Positions 17,092-24,843 of a DNA stretch of 64,000 nt are shown here, piece by piece. How positions within the stretch are numbered: the first letter of the stretch is position 1; every line of letters starts with the position of its first letter. Both the position numbers and the translations under genes were made by a program. Source of the DNA: Nostoc sp. MG11 (GTDB taxonomy: Bacteria; Cyanobacteriota; Cyanobacteriia; Cyanobacteriales; Nostocaceae); the NCBI RefSeq assembly GCF_014904695.1, contig NZ_JACXXN010000011.1:62001-126000 (forward strand), written 5' to 3'. Under the pieces are notes generated by a model. It was not told where the DNA came from and made no database searches. It saw only the letters and a program-made list of their open reading frames with translations.

Positions 17092-19269
17092 ATGGAAGGC
17101 TTAACCTGCTCAAGAAATGGATGTACTGGTATTATCGAAGATGATTACTGTAATGTCTGCGGACTTGCAGCGGTGAAAACTCCGTTGGTTAGCCAGAAGC
17201 AAAGCACGGCTAACACAAGTAGGAGTTCACCCATTACTACGGGTACTGGTTCCTCGCCACTAACTAAACGTTCCCAAGGTTCGCGGCGTACTAGCAGCAC
17301 TTCTGCCCGCAGTAGTCGCAAGCAGTTAGGGGCAGGACTCGTTTCTGTGCCGGATCTGCCTTCAACGGAGCCAGAAAAAGCGATTATCCCTGACCCGAAA
17401 GTACCAGAGAATAAACGCTTCTGCTCGAATTGCAATAATCAACTGCGACGAGAAAAGGGATTTTGCAGTAAGTGCGGACAGAAGTTTTCGTTTATTCCTA
17501 CCCTCCATCCTGGTGATTTAGTTGTAGGGCAATATGAAGTTAAGGGAGCGATCGCCTATGGTGGTTTAGGTTGGATCTACTTGGGCTTCGATAAAACTCT
17601 GTCTCGTTACGTTGTTCTCAAGGGATTGCTAAATACTGAAGACGCCTCTAGCGCAGCCGTCGCCGTAGCAGAAAGGCAATTTCTTGCAGCGGTAAAACAC
17701 CCCAATATCGTTGGTATTTACAACTTTGTTAACCACGATAGCGAGGGTTTTATCGTGATGGAATATGTCGGTGGTAAAACTCTCAGGGAAATTCGCAAGA
17801 GTCGGGGGCCGTTACCAGTAGCGGAAGCGATCGCTTATATTCACCGTATCCTCAGCGCATTTGCCTATCTGCATTCCTTGGGCTTAGTGTACTGCGACTT
17901 CAAGCCAGATAACATCATGGTCGAGGGCGGCGACGTGAAGTTAATTGACTTAGGTGGTGTGCGCCGCATCGATGACCCCGATGGTGATATTTACGGCACT
18001 GTGGGCTACAGTGCTCCCGAAGCAGGTGAAGGCCCCACAGTCGTCTCGGATCTATTTACAGTAGGTAGAACCTTAGCCGTGTTGCTGACTGATATTCGGG
18101 GTTTTAACAAAGAACATCTTTATAAACTGCCTAGTCCCCAAGAAGAACCTCTGTTTTCCCAGCAAGAGTCACTTTATCGGTTCCTGATTAAAGTAACGGC
18201 TGAAAACCCTGATGACCGTTTTCAGTCGGCGGATGAAATGGCAGATCAATTGTTGGGTGTGCTGCGGGAAGTGGTGGCTCTCTCAACTAATATCCCCCGT
18301 CCATCTACCAGTAACCTATTTGGTGGAGATATGCTGGCTCTAACAAATAGCGGCGATTTTGAACCAATTAAAATCGACTACCAGCAATTGCCTGTACCGA
18401 TTTTAGACTCTAGCGATCCTGGTTTCAATGCAGTACTCAACGCCAGTGCGATCGCCGATCCAGTCAAGCGGGCTGTTAGTTTAGAGGTTGTTGCCAAGCA
18501 AGTTGCTAATTCTACTGAAGCATGGTTCCGCTTGGCAAATACTCTCATTGAAATGAATGAATACAGCGATTTAGAGCAAGCTTTAGCAACTGTCGAAGTT
18601 AAAGACCCTTGGGACTGGCGAATTTTCTGGTATCGGGGTCGAGCGCTGATGGCACAGGGTAAATCCCAAGAGGCACAGGTAGCATTTGACCAAGTTTATT
18701 TTGACCTACCGGGGGAAGTGGCTCCGAAGCTAGCGCTGGGGCTGGCGGCGGAACAGGCGCAAAATTACCAATTAGCCATTAAGATGTATGATTTAGTATC
18801 CCGTACTGATCCCGGTTATGTATCGGCGGCGTTTGGGTTGGCTCGTTGCCTTTGTGCTATGGGCGATCGCAACGGTGCGGTGGCGGCGTTAGAACGCATA
18901 CCTCAAACCTCCAACTTGTTTACGCGATCGCGCGTAGAAATTGCTCGTACTTTAATTAATCGCGATCGTTCTGTCCCTGGAACTCAAGAACTCCAGGCGG
19001 CTTCAACGGCAATTGAAGCACTCACCTTGGAAGGGATAGATCGCTATCGGCTGACTCAACAAGTTTTGGATACTGCCCTCAACTTGCTGACTTCGCGGCA
19101 GTTACAGGCTGCTTCTGACTTGACAATTTTGGGACAGCCATTCCAGGAAGTGCATTTAAGAAAAGGGCTAGAAAAAGCTTTGCGCGATATGGCACACCTA
19201 GCAAATGGAAATGAAAAAATCCGCTTAGTTGATGAGGCAAATCGAGTGCGTCCTGGAAGTTTGTTTTAA
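17092..19269 (+). CDS. pknG: PknG-family serine/threonine protein kinase with N-terminal zinc ribbons
   Basis: 725 residues. Two zinc-ribbon/rubredoxin-like Cys sets lie at C6, C11, C20, C23 and C111, C114, C125, C128. The kinase domain spans about 138-400: ATP-anchoring K177 in VVLKGLL, catalytic D269 in VYCDFKPDNIM, and LIDLG (D286) in place of DFG. The C-terminal half is a TPR superhelix ending NRVRPGSLF. Order, length and many segments (AERQFLA, VMEYVGG, LPVAEAIAY, GPTV..D..TVGRTL, FPGE.APKLALA, AAFGLAR) match mycobacterial PknG from memory, well beyond general kinase similarity. PknG senses amino-acid status through GlnH/GlnX and phosphorylates the FHA protein GarA to steer 2-oxoglutarate metabolism. 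Here FHA, PP2C, VWA and GlnX-like genes follow on the same strand. The cyanobacterial target is unknown. Confidence 0.95.
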   Translation: MEGLTCSRNGCTGIIEDDYCNVCGLAAVKTPLVSQKQSTANTSRSSPITTGTGSSPLTKRSQGSRRTSSTSARSSRKQLGAGLVSVPDLPSTEPEKAIIPDPKVPENKRFCSNCNNQLRREKGFCSKCGQKFSFIPTLHPGDLVVGQYEVKGAIAYGGLGWIYLGFDKTLSRYVVLKGLLNTEDASSAAVAVAERQFLAAVKHPNIVGIYNFVNHDSEGFIVMEYVGGKTLREIRKSRGPLPVAEAIAYIHRILSAFAYLHSLGLVYCDFKPDNIMVEGGDVKLIDLGGVRRIDDPDGDIYGTVGYSAPEAGEGPTVVSDLFTVGRTLAVLLTDIRGFNKEHLYKLPSPQEEPLFSQQESLYRFLIKVTAENPDDRFQSADEMADQLLGVLREVVALSTNIPRPSTSNLFGGDMLALTNSGDFEPIKIDYQQLPVPILDSSDPGFNAVLNASAIADPVKRAVSLEVVAKQVANSTEAWFRLANTLIEMNEYSDLEQALATVEVKDPWDWRIFWYRGRALMAQGKSQEAQVAFDQVYFDLPGEVAPKLALGLAAEQAQNYQLAIKMYDLVSRTDPGYVSAAFGLARCLCAMGDRNGAVAALERIPQTSNLFTRSRVEIARTLINRDRSVPGTQELQAASTAIEALTLEGIDRYRLTQQVLDTALNLLTSRQLQAASDLTILGQPFQEVHLRKGLEKALRDMAHLANGNEKIRLVDEANRVRPGSLF

Positions 19270-19291
19270 CGTAACTAAGTATCGCAAGAAA

Positions 19292-19849
19292 ATGACAAAA
19301 ATTAAACTTACAACAAAAAACTTAGAGCTAATTGCTTCCACCTTAGAAATTGCACAAGTGGAAATTAGTGACAAATCCAAGTTTTCCGAGCTACTCAATG
19401 CATTTGTACCTAGTACCTGGCCACCTGAATTTAATGACCATGAAACTATGTTGTTTTTTTTACATAAATTACAAGAAGCTCCAGAACATTCGGGATGGTG
19501 GTGCTGGTACTTTGTGCTGAATGATGTAGTTACAGATGCACGTACTCTCATTGGTAATGGTGGCTTCAAAGGCAAGCCAACGTCTGATGGCACCGTCGAA
19601 ATCGGCTATTCAGTTTTACAAGAGTTTCAAAACTTGGGCTACGCGACAGAAGCTATCAAAGCACTTGTTTGTTGGGCATTTGACCATCCTGAAGTTCAGC
19701 AAGTTATCGCAGAAACTCTACCAGAACTCAAAGCTTCACAACGAGTTCTGGAAAAAAGCCAATTTACGTATGTTGGACAAGGTTCTGAGGAGGGAATAAT
19801 TCGTTATGAGCTTTCTCGTAGTCACATGAACTCAGGAGCAGCGAAGTAA
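19292..19849 (+). CDS. GNAT (RimJ/RimL-type) acetyltransferase
   Basis: 185 residues from the ATG at 19292, 22 nt after the kinase stop; a longer reading frame would overlap the kinase. The GNAT core is clear: the beta4 strand VEIGYSVLQEFQNLGYATEA provides the acetyl-CoA pyrophosphate loop and is followed by an ALVCWAF helix and a KASQRVLEKSQF segment typical of RimJ/RimL enzymes that acetylate N-termini or small molecules. It sits between the kinase and the phosphatase with only 4 bp to the next gene, so it is probably co-transcribed. Whether it modifies a component of the signalling island or is a passenger cannot be judged. Confidence 0.88.
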   Translation: MTKIKLTTKNLELIASTLEIAQVEISDKSKFSELLNAFVPSTWPPEFNDHETMLFFLHKLQEAPEHSGWWCWYFVLNDVVTDARTLIGNGGFKGKPTSDGTVEIGYSVLQEFQNLGYATEAIKALVCWAFDHPEVQQVIAETLPELKASQRVLEKSQFTYVGQGSEEGIIRYELSRSHMNSGAAK

Positions 19850-19853
19850 GCCT

Positions 19854-20792
19854 ATGGAATGCCCAAACTGTGGTGCTTCTGTCTTGGCGGGTGATAAATT
19901 CTGTGAAGAATGTGGGACATCTCTGACAACTAACGGCTGTGAAAAATGCGGTGCTGGAATCGAGGCAATTGATGCTGAGGGATTCTGCACTAATTGTGGA
20001 TTCCGCAGAGAAATACGCGAAAGTGAGCGAGTGGAAGTAATAATTGACTTGCATTTGGCAGGTATAAGCGATCGCGGACTTAAACACAACCGTAACGAAG
20101 ACTTCCTTGCCCTAAAACAGCTAAACAATGCTCAGACAAATATCCTTGTAGTTTGCGATGGGGTTTCCAGTTCCGATAAATCTGATGTGGCAGCCCAAAT
20201 TGCTGCTGAAAGTGCGTGTTTAGCGCTAGCTACTGCCTGGGAAAAAGGAGAAAACCCAGAGTCAGCAATGAAATCAGCCTTTGCCACTGCTCTCGAATCT
20301 GTATGTAATATCCCTTATGTAAATAGTATAAATTCAGAATACCCATCAACTACGATTGTTGCCGCTCTTGTCCAAGACCGTACCGCTACCATTGGTTGGC
20401 TTGGTGACAGTCGCGCTTATTGGCTGTCTGACAACGATTCCCAACAATTAACTAAAGATGATTCCTGGCTCAGGGAGGTGGTAGCAGCCGGAGAAATGAC
20501 CGAAGTAGAAGCCAGACAGTCGCCTCATACTCATGCAATTACCCGCTGGCTAGGGGCAGATGCAACTGAAAATAATGTCCCCTCGATTGTACACTTTACT
20601 ATTCCTGGTTCAGGATACTTGCTGCTATGTACAGATGGATTGTGGAATTATGCACCCGAAGCCTCGTACTTGGCAAAAATGAGACAGCAGACATCAAATA
20701 CAGATGCGATCGCCATCTCCCATTCACTAGTCGAATTTGCCCGCAACTCTGGCGGACATGACAACATCACCGTTGCAGTCCTGTGTTTATAA
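19854..20792 (+). CDS. PP2C-type protein phosphatase with N-terminal double zinc ribbon
   Basis: 312 residues. Two zinc ribbons occupy residues 1-48 (CPNCGAS...FCEECG and CEKCGAG...FCTNCG). The PP2C domain follows from about 62: RNEDF at 80-84, VVCDGVSSS with D102, WLGDSRAY with D185, LLLCTDGLW near 266 and GGHDNITV near the C-terminus, so all metal-binding aspartates are present and the enzyme should be active. It probably removes phosphate added by the PknG homologue, from the FHA protein or the kinase itself; the shared zinc-ribbon heads suggest the proteins recognise a common partner. No membrane segment. ATG start at 19854, 4 bp after the GNAT gene. Confidence 0.93.
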   Translation: MECPNCGASVLAGDKFCEECGTSLTTNGCEKCGAGIEAIDAEGFCTNCGFRREIRESERVEVIIDLHLAGISDRGLKHNRNEDFLALKQLNNAQTNILVVCDGVSSSDKSDVAAQIAAESACLALATAWEKGENPESAMKSAFATALESVCNIPYVNSINSEYPSTTIVAALVQDRTATIGWLGDSRAYWLSDNDSQQLTKDDSWLREVVAAGEMTEVEARQSPHTHAITRWLGADATENNVPSIVHFTIPGSGYLLLCTDGLWNYAPEASYLAKMRQQTSNTDAIAISHSLVEFARNSGGHDNITVAVLCL

Positions 20793-20811
20793 ACCAAATT
20801 TCAGCATTGCT

Positions 20812-20933
20812 GAATATGAATATGAAACTCAAAAATTTAATATCTCAAACTCTTATTCTCTGTGCCTCTGTCTTGAAAAGTTTCCTACGGCGGGAAACCC
20901 GCCTACAGAACTTTTCGCTGCGTCTCTGCGTGA
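20812..20933. repeat. Palindromic intergenic repeat (copy 1)
   Basis: A composite repeat fills the gap before the VWA gene. The core at 20856-20933 contains the hairpin GGCGGGAAACCCGCC and is identical, in inverted orientation, to 61602-61682. It starts near the word GCATTGCTGAATATGAAT, which also appears beside the second copy and at 24770. No gene is carried. Confidence 0.85.
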
Positions 20934-21042
20934 TACTAATTCATACTTTCACTCAGCAACGCCCAAATTTCTATATCTTAAATATTCTCTTCTTCTGTGC
21001 GCCTCTGCGGTTCGTTAATCCTTCACATTGTTATTGAAAATC

Positions 21043-22320
21043 ATGTCCAACCAATTCAAAGCCGAAGTCTTTCAAAACCAATTCCTCCCCCAAGGTACAA
21101 AAGAAGTCAACGCCATCATGACCATCAGCGTCGAAGGAACTGATAGTGCAACTACATCTCCCAGCCGTGACAGACTATTTGGCGTCATCTGTGATACCTC
21201 CGGTTCAATGGGAGGTAATAAAATTCACGCAGCCAAAGATGCGATCGCTAAACTCGTAAATTTGCTGCCAGAAGATGCCTACTTCTTTATCGTTACTGGT
21301 GCTAGTAAAGCCAGTGTTATTTTTCCTGTGTCCCAGGCTACATGGGAAAAGAAGCAGCAGGCGATCGCATCTATTAAAAATATCAGTGCTAATGGTGGCA
21401 CACTCATGTCTACCTGGCTGGCTGAGTCCTTGAGGCAATTCAAAAAAATGCCTAATGCAGTCCGTCAAGCATTACTGCTCACAGATGGACAGAACGATGA
21501 CTCTGATGAACAAAAACTGAAGACGATTTTACAGCAATGTGAAGGGGTTTTTCAATGCGATTGTCGGGGTGTCGGTACTGATTGGCGCGTCGCCCAACTC
21601 CAGCAAATTGCCAATAAGCTCTTAGGTACAACCGATATTATCCCCAATGCCTCAATGATTGAAGCTGACTTTCAAGCCATTCTTGAAAAAGCCATGAGCA
21701 AAGATGTCAGTGATGTAAACATGCGTCTGTGGACACCCCAAGGAGCAAAGGTATTGTTTTGCAAACAGGTAAGTCCTGATATTGTTGACCTCACTCACCG
21801 CGCTAAACCCATGAAGCCTCAAGTAGTTGATTACCCTACTGGTGCTTGGGGTAATAAAGAGTCCCGTGATTACCACTTCTGTATTGAAGTTAATCCGGGG
21901 AACGTCGGTGATGAAATGCTGGCTGGTAGAGCCAGTCTAGTTTACACACTCAACGGCACAGAAACCAAAATTGCAGAAGCACGCATTCTGGCAACCTGGA
22001 CAGATGATGAAGCCAAATCTACGAAAATTGACAGACGGGTTGCTCACTACACCGGACAGGCAGAACTTGCCCAGTCTATACAGGAAGGGTTAGAAGCTCG
22101 TGCTAAAGGTGATATTGAGGTTGCCACAGCTAAGTTAGGCAAGGCGGTTAAACTTGCTCATGAATCTGGTAACGAGGCAACTGCTAAATTGCTGAAAACT
22201 GTGGTTGATATCCAAGACGCGCCAACGGGTACAGTGAGGCTGAAGCGAGAAGTGGCAAAAGAAGACGCGATGGCGTTGGAGACTCGTTCTACTAAGACTA
22301 CTCGTATTCCCAAATCTTAG
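21043..22320 (+). CDS. VWA-domain protein (TerF/TerY-like MIDAS protein)
   Basis: 425 residues from the ATG at 21043 (MSNQFKAEVFQ); an upstream in-frame TTG is not used. The VWA domain at about 40-215 has the MIDAS signature D51-T-S-G-S55 and a later TDGQNDD metal ligand. The C-terminal part is a beta-sandwich-like segment and a short helical domain rich in Ala/Lys. VWA proteins of this type act as divalent-metal-dependent assembly factors and are commonly encoded beside PP2C phosphatases and zinc-ribbon kinases. Its place between the phosphatase and the FHA gene suggests it joins the components of the same pathway. No signal peptide is seen, so it should be cytosolic. Confidence 0.9.
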   Translation: MSNQFKAEVFQNQFLPQGTKEVNAIMTISVEGTDSATTSPSRDRLFGVICDTSGSMGGNKIHAAKDAIAKLVNLLPEDAYFFIVTGASKASVIFPVSQATWEKKQQAIASIKNISANGGTLMSTWLAESLRQFKKMPNAVRQALLLTDGQNDDSDEQKLKTILQQCEGVFQCDCRGVGTDWRVAQLQQIANKLLGTTDIIPNASMIEADFQAILEKAMSKDVSDVNMRLWTPQGAKVLFCKQVSPDIVDLTHRAKPMKPQVVDYPTGAWGNKESRDYHFCIEVNPGNVGDEMLAGRASLVYTLNGTETKIAEARILATWTDDEAKSTKIDRRVAHYTGQAELAQSIQEGLEARAKGDIEVATAKLGKAVKLAHESGNEATAKLLKTVVDIQDAPTGTVRLKREVAKEDAMALETRSTKTTRIPKS

Positions 22321-22368
22321 AGTTAGTTATTAATTATTGATAAATATGGTGTTGCAGAGAAAGCGGGA

Positions 22369-22412
22369 CGATTTATTTCACGCAGAGACACGGAGGCGCA
22401 GAGAGAATGAGG
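22369..22412. repeat. Dispersed CACGCAGAG repeat
   Basis: The string TTTCACGCAGAGACACGGAG and its continuation are the same dispersed repeat that is read in frame inside the synthetase at about 12010-12050 and recurs at 61602. It lies in the 157-bp gap between the VWA and FHA genes, which otherwise shows nothing. Confidence 0.65.
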
Positions 22413-22477
22413 AGTTTTAGATCTCGGTACATCAATTTCATCCTTTGTTTGTACAATGCCGTAAATACAAATGACAA

Positions 22478-23203
22478 ATGACTTATCAATGTTTAAAAGG
22501 ACACGAATCAACTGAATCCGATTTCTGTTCAGAGTGTGGTGCCAAAATTCTTGGGATACCTGAACAAGAGTTAGCTAAAAATATCATTTCTTCAACAGTG
22601 CTGCAAACTATATCTGTGGAAACCTGTCCAGCTTGCAGCGCTCCCCGCGAACCCAACAGTGGAGATTTTTGTGAAATTTGCGGTTACAACTTCGTTACCG
22701 GGGCGCATGGTGAATTAGCTATAGGGAAAGCTGAGGTAGTACGGGAGGCAGGGGGAGAAATTCTTAGTTCCCCTTTGGGTTCGCAGTCGCCTGCGGAGGG
22801 AAACCCTCCCGCAGCGCTGTCTCAGCAATCCCCAATAGTTTGGGAGGTGATTGTGACAATTGACCCATCTCTACGCAATTTGGAAAGCCCAGAAGCACCA
22901 ACTAATCAACCACCTGTTATTTTCCGGTTAGAAAAGGACAGCAATCTGATTGGTCGTCTTAGTGAGATTCGGGGCATTCATCCAGAAGTTCCACTAGATT
23001 TTGATGATGCCGTGTCGCGCCGCCACGCTTTGCTCAACCGTCAGGCGGATGGTACGTTGACTCTGCGCGATATCGATTCTGCTAATGGTACAAAGCTGAA
23101 TGGGGTTGAATTGACGCCAATGGTAGATGCTCCATTACAAGACGGCGATGAATTCACCTTGGGACACTGGACTCGGATTACAGTCAAATCAGTTGCTTTA
23201 TGA
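22478..23203 (+). CDS. Zinc-ribbon FHA-domain protein (GarA-like role proposed)
   Basis: 241 residues. Two zinc ribbons lie in the first 70 residues (FCSECG and CPACSAP...FCEICG). A flexible Pro/Ala/Ser linker at about 90-115 is encoded by an inserted palindromic repeat. The FHA domain covers about 150-241, with GRLSEIRG, the phosphothreonine-contacting SRRHA and the SANGTKLNG segment. FHA domains bind phosphothreonine. In actinobacteria the FHA protein GarA is the main PknG substrate and, when unphosphorylated, controls 2-oxoglutarate dehydrogenase and glutamate dehydrogenase. This protein is a good candidate for the same job, but it has zinc ribbons instead of GarA's short Thr-rich N-terminus. 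It ends 12 bp before the receptor gene. Confidence 0.9.
   Translation: MTYQCLKGHESTESDFCSECGAKILGIPEQELAKNIISSTVLQTISVETCPACSAPREPNSGDFCEICGYNFVTGAHGELAIGKAEVVREAGGEILSSPLGSQSPAEGNPPAALSQQSPIVWEVIVTIDPSLRNLESPEAPTNQPPVIFRLEKDSNLIGRLSEIRGIHPEVPLDFDDAVSRRHALLNRQADGTLTLRDIDSANGTKLNGVELTPMVDAPLQDGDEFTLGHWTRITVKSVAL
22791..22814. repeat. Palindromic repeat inserted inside the FHA gene
   Basis: The near-perfect hairpin CTGCGGAGGG-AAA-CCCTCCCGCAG sits inside the coding sequence and is translated as part of a Gly/Pro/Ala-rich linker. The GGGAAACCC centre is shared with intergenic palindromes at 20890, 38790, 44480 and 61640. Confidence 0.75.
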
Positions 23204-23215
23204 GTATTAACAAGT

Positions 23216-24592
23216 ATGAGTAAGATAATTGCAGTCTCAAAAAATACAATTAGTAGACTCACTACTCCTCAATTACTTAAGGGTAGCTTGTACCTTACTT
23301 GGGTAGCGAGTGTACTGATGCTAATGACGGTCATTACCGGAATTCAAGGGCAACGGCAAGCGATTAAAACAGTTGGTGAAGACTCAACACCAAGTATTGT
23401 TACTGCCCAGCGTCTCAAGGATGCTTTTGCAGGTATGGATGCGTATATCGTCAAAGAGTTGCTAGTTCCACCTGGACAAAACCAAGATGCTGTCAAGGGT
23501 TTCGAGGAGCGATATCAGAGAGTCGCTGAAAGGTTGGTTGCAGCTGCCAAGAATATCTCTTATGGCGATAAAGAGCAGAAACCCATTGAGACTATGCAAC
23601 TGGGGTATGGTGACTACATAGCTAAAATCCAGCAGGCCCGAGACGCTCACACACGGGGTGATGCCAATGCTGTTCTGGTTGCTTATCGAGCAGCAGCCGA
23701 AATTATGGATAATAAGCTCCTACCAGCAGCGGATGCACTGGATGAGGTTAACTTGCGAGCTATAGAGAACACTTACGCTAAAGAAAAGTTTAGTTCTAGT
23801 AAATTTTTATTTTTGATCGTTATTTCTGGTGTGGTACTAATCAGCATACTGGTAGGACTTCAGCTATTTCTCGCTCGCAGGATGCGCCGTACCTTTAATC
23901 CTTGGTTATTAGTGGCGAGTGCGATCGCCATTGGCTTTTTGAATTATACAGTCGGGGCGTTTCTTTCCGCTTCTCAGCATTTGAGGATTGCCACAGAGGA
24001 TGCTTTTATGTCGATACATGGGTTGCGACAAGCTCGTGCTTTAACCTACATTGCTAATGCTGCCGAAAGCCGTTATCTGCTTGATCCAACCTTTGCCACC
24101 AATCACGAACAAGCTTTCTTGAAAAATATAGCCCAAATTGCCAAACTGCCCAAGGGTCAAACATTCGAGACAGTAGCAACATACTACACAATAGAAGGCA
24201 AAAAAGTAGATGGGTTCACAGGTTACTTAGCTGAAGAATTGAACAGTATGACTTTTGCTGGAGAGCGAGAAGCTTTGATCGCCAACCTTCGGATTTTGGG
24301 GACTTATCTAACTATCGATCAACAGCTCCGCCAGTTAGAACGGAGTGGTAAACACCAAGAAGCGATCGCACTTTGCATCGGTAACAACCCAGGACAATCG
24401 AACTGGGCGTTTGAGGAGTTCAAAAAAGCTAACCAAAAGGCATTCGATATTAATCAAGCAGCCTTCGATAAATCAATAAAACAAGGTTTCCAGGATTTAG
24501 ATAGCTTCGAGATTACCACACCAGTGGTGCTGAGTGCGATCGCTCTTTTAAGTCTACTTGGACTACTACCACGTCTTAAAGAGTATGCCTAG
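23216..24592 (+). CDS. Four-TM sensor protein with GlnX-like topology
   Basis: 458 residues. Hydrophobic helices at about 24-44, 197-217, 229-249 and 437-453 divide it into two helical extracytoplasmic domains (45-195 and 250-435) joined by a short positively charged cytoplasmic loop (RRMRRTF). This tandem helical-bundle layout is that of GlnX, the membrane partner of PknG in actinobacteria, which passes the state of the periplasmic binding protein GlnH to the kinase. There is no HAMP, kinase or methyl-accepting domain. It is the last gene of the island, 12 bp after the FHA gene. No GlnH gene adjoins it. Its stop codon TAG is formed by the end of a miniature element, so the natural C-terminus may have been longer. 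Confidence 0.8.
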   Translation: MSKIIAVSKNTISRLTTPQLLKGSLYLTWVASVLMLMTVITGIQGQRQAIKTVGEDSTPSIVTAQRLKDAFAGMDAYIVKELLVPPGQNQDAVKGFEERYQRVAERLVAAAKNISYGDKEQKPIETMQLGYGDYIAKIQQARDAHTRGDANAVLVAYRAAAEIMDNKLLPAADALDEVNLRAIENTYAKEKFSSSKFLFLIVISGVVLISILVGLQLFLARRMRRTFNPWLLVASAIAIGFLNYTVGAFLSASQHLRIATEDAFMSIHGLRQARALTYIANAAESRYLLDPTFATNHEQAFLKNIAQIAKLPKGQTFETVATYYTIEGKKVDGFTGYLAEELNSMTFAGEREALIANLRILGTYLTIDQQLRQLERSGKHQEAIALCIGNNPGQSNWAFEEFKKANQKAFDINQAAFDKSIKQGFQDLDSFEITTPVVLSAIALLSLLGLLPRLKEYA

Positions 24593-24700
24593 AGCATCGA
24601 TTCAGTAATCGCAAAAACCCGATTTCTTTTCGGTAAAACAACCAATTATCGTTGACTGTAGAGACGTTGCATTGCAACGTCTCTACGAAATAATCGGTTT
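24590..24700 (+). mobile_element. MITE family A, copy 1 (right end lost)
   Basis: It starts TAGAGCATCGATTCAGTAAT, matches 33514-33661 almost base for base, and has the central perfect hairpin GTAGAGACGTTGC-ATT-GCAACGTCTCTAC at 24658-24686. After about 24700 the sequence changes to another repeat (CTTTGCGCCTACCCTGCGGG...), so the right terminal repeat is missing. The first three bases are the stop codon of the upstream receptor gene. Confidence 0.85.
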
Positions 24701-24790
24701 TTCTCTTTGCGCCTACCCTGCGGGAAGCCGCTTCTCTACGTTCGCGCAGCGTAGCCCGGTAAATTCATTCCCAGATTCAGCAATGCCAAT

Positions 24791-24829
24791 AAAAAAAGCC
24801 TCTCTGTCGAGACGAGAGGCTTAACCATG
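24791..24829 (-). terminator. Rho-independent terminator of the 1053-residue gene
   Basis: On the minus strand a 9-bp stem (AAGCCTCTC/GAGAGGCTT) is followed by seven T residues, just downstream of the stop at 24844. It also separates the two convergent genes. Confidence 0.88.
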
Positions 24830-24843
24830 AGTTAGTAAAACAC

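Noticed and set aside
20737-21037. Short frames between the phosphatase and VWA genes
   Set aside because: They read through the palindromic repeat at 20856-20933 that recurs inverted at 61602 and have no start signals.
24658-24686. Perfect 29-nt hairpin as a terminator for the GlnX-like gene
   Set aside because: It is the conserved core of a miniature element found three times, once away from any gene end, and no T-run follows it. A side effect on transcription cannot be excluded.
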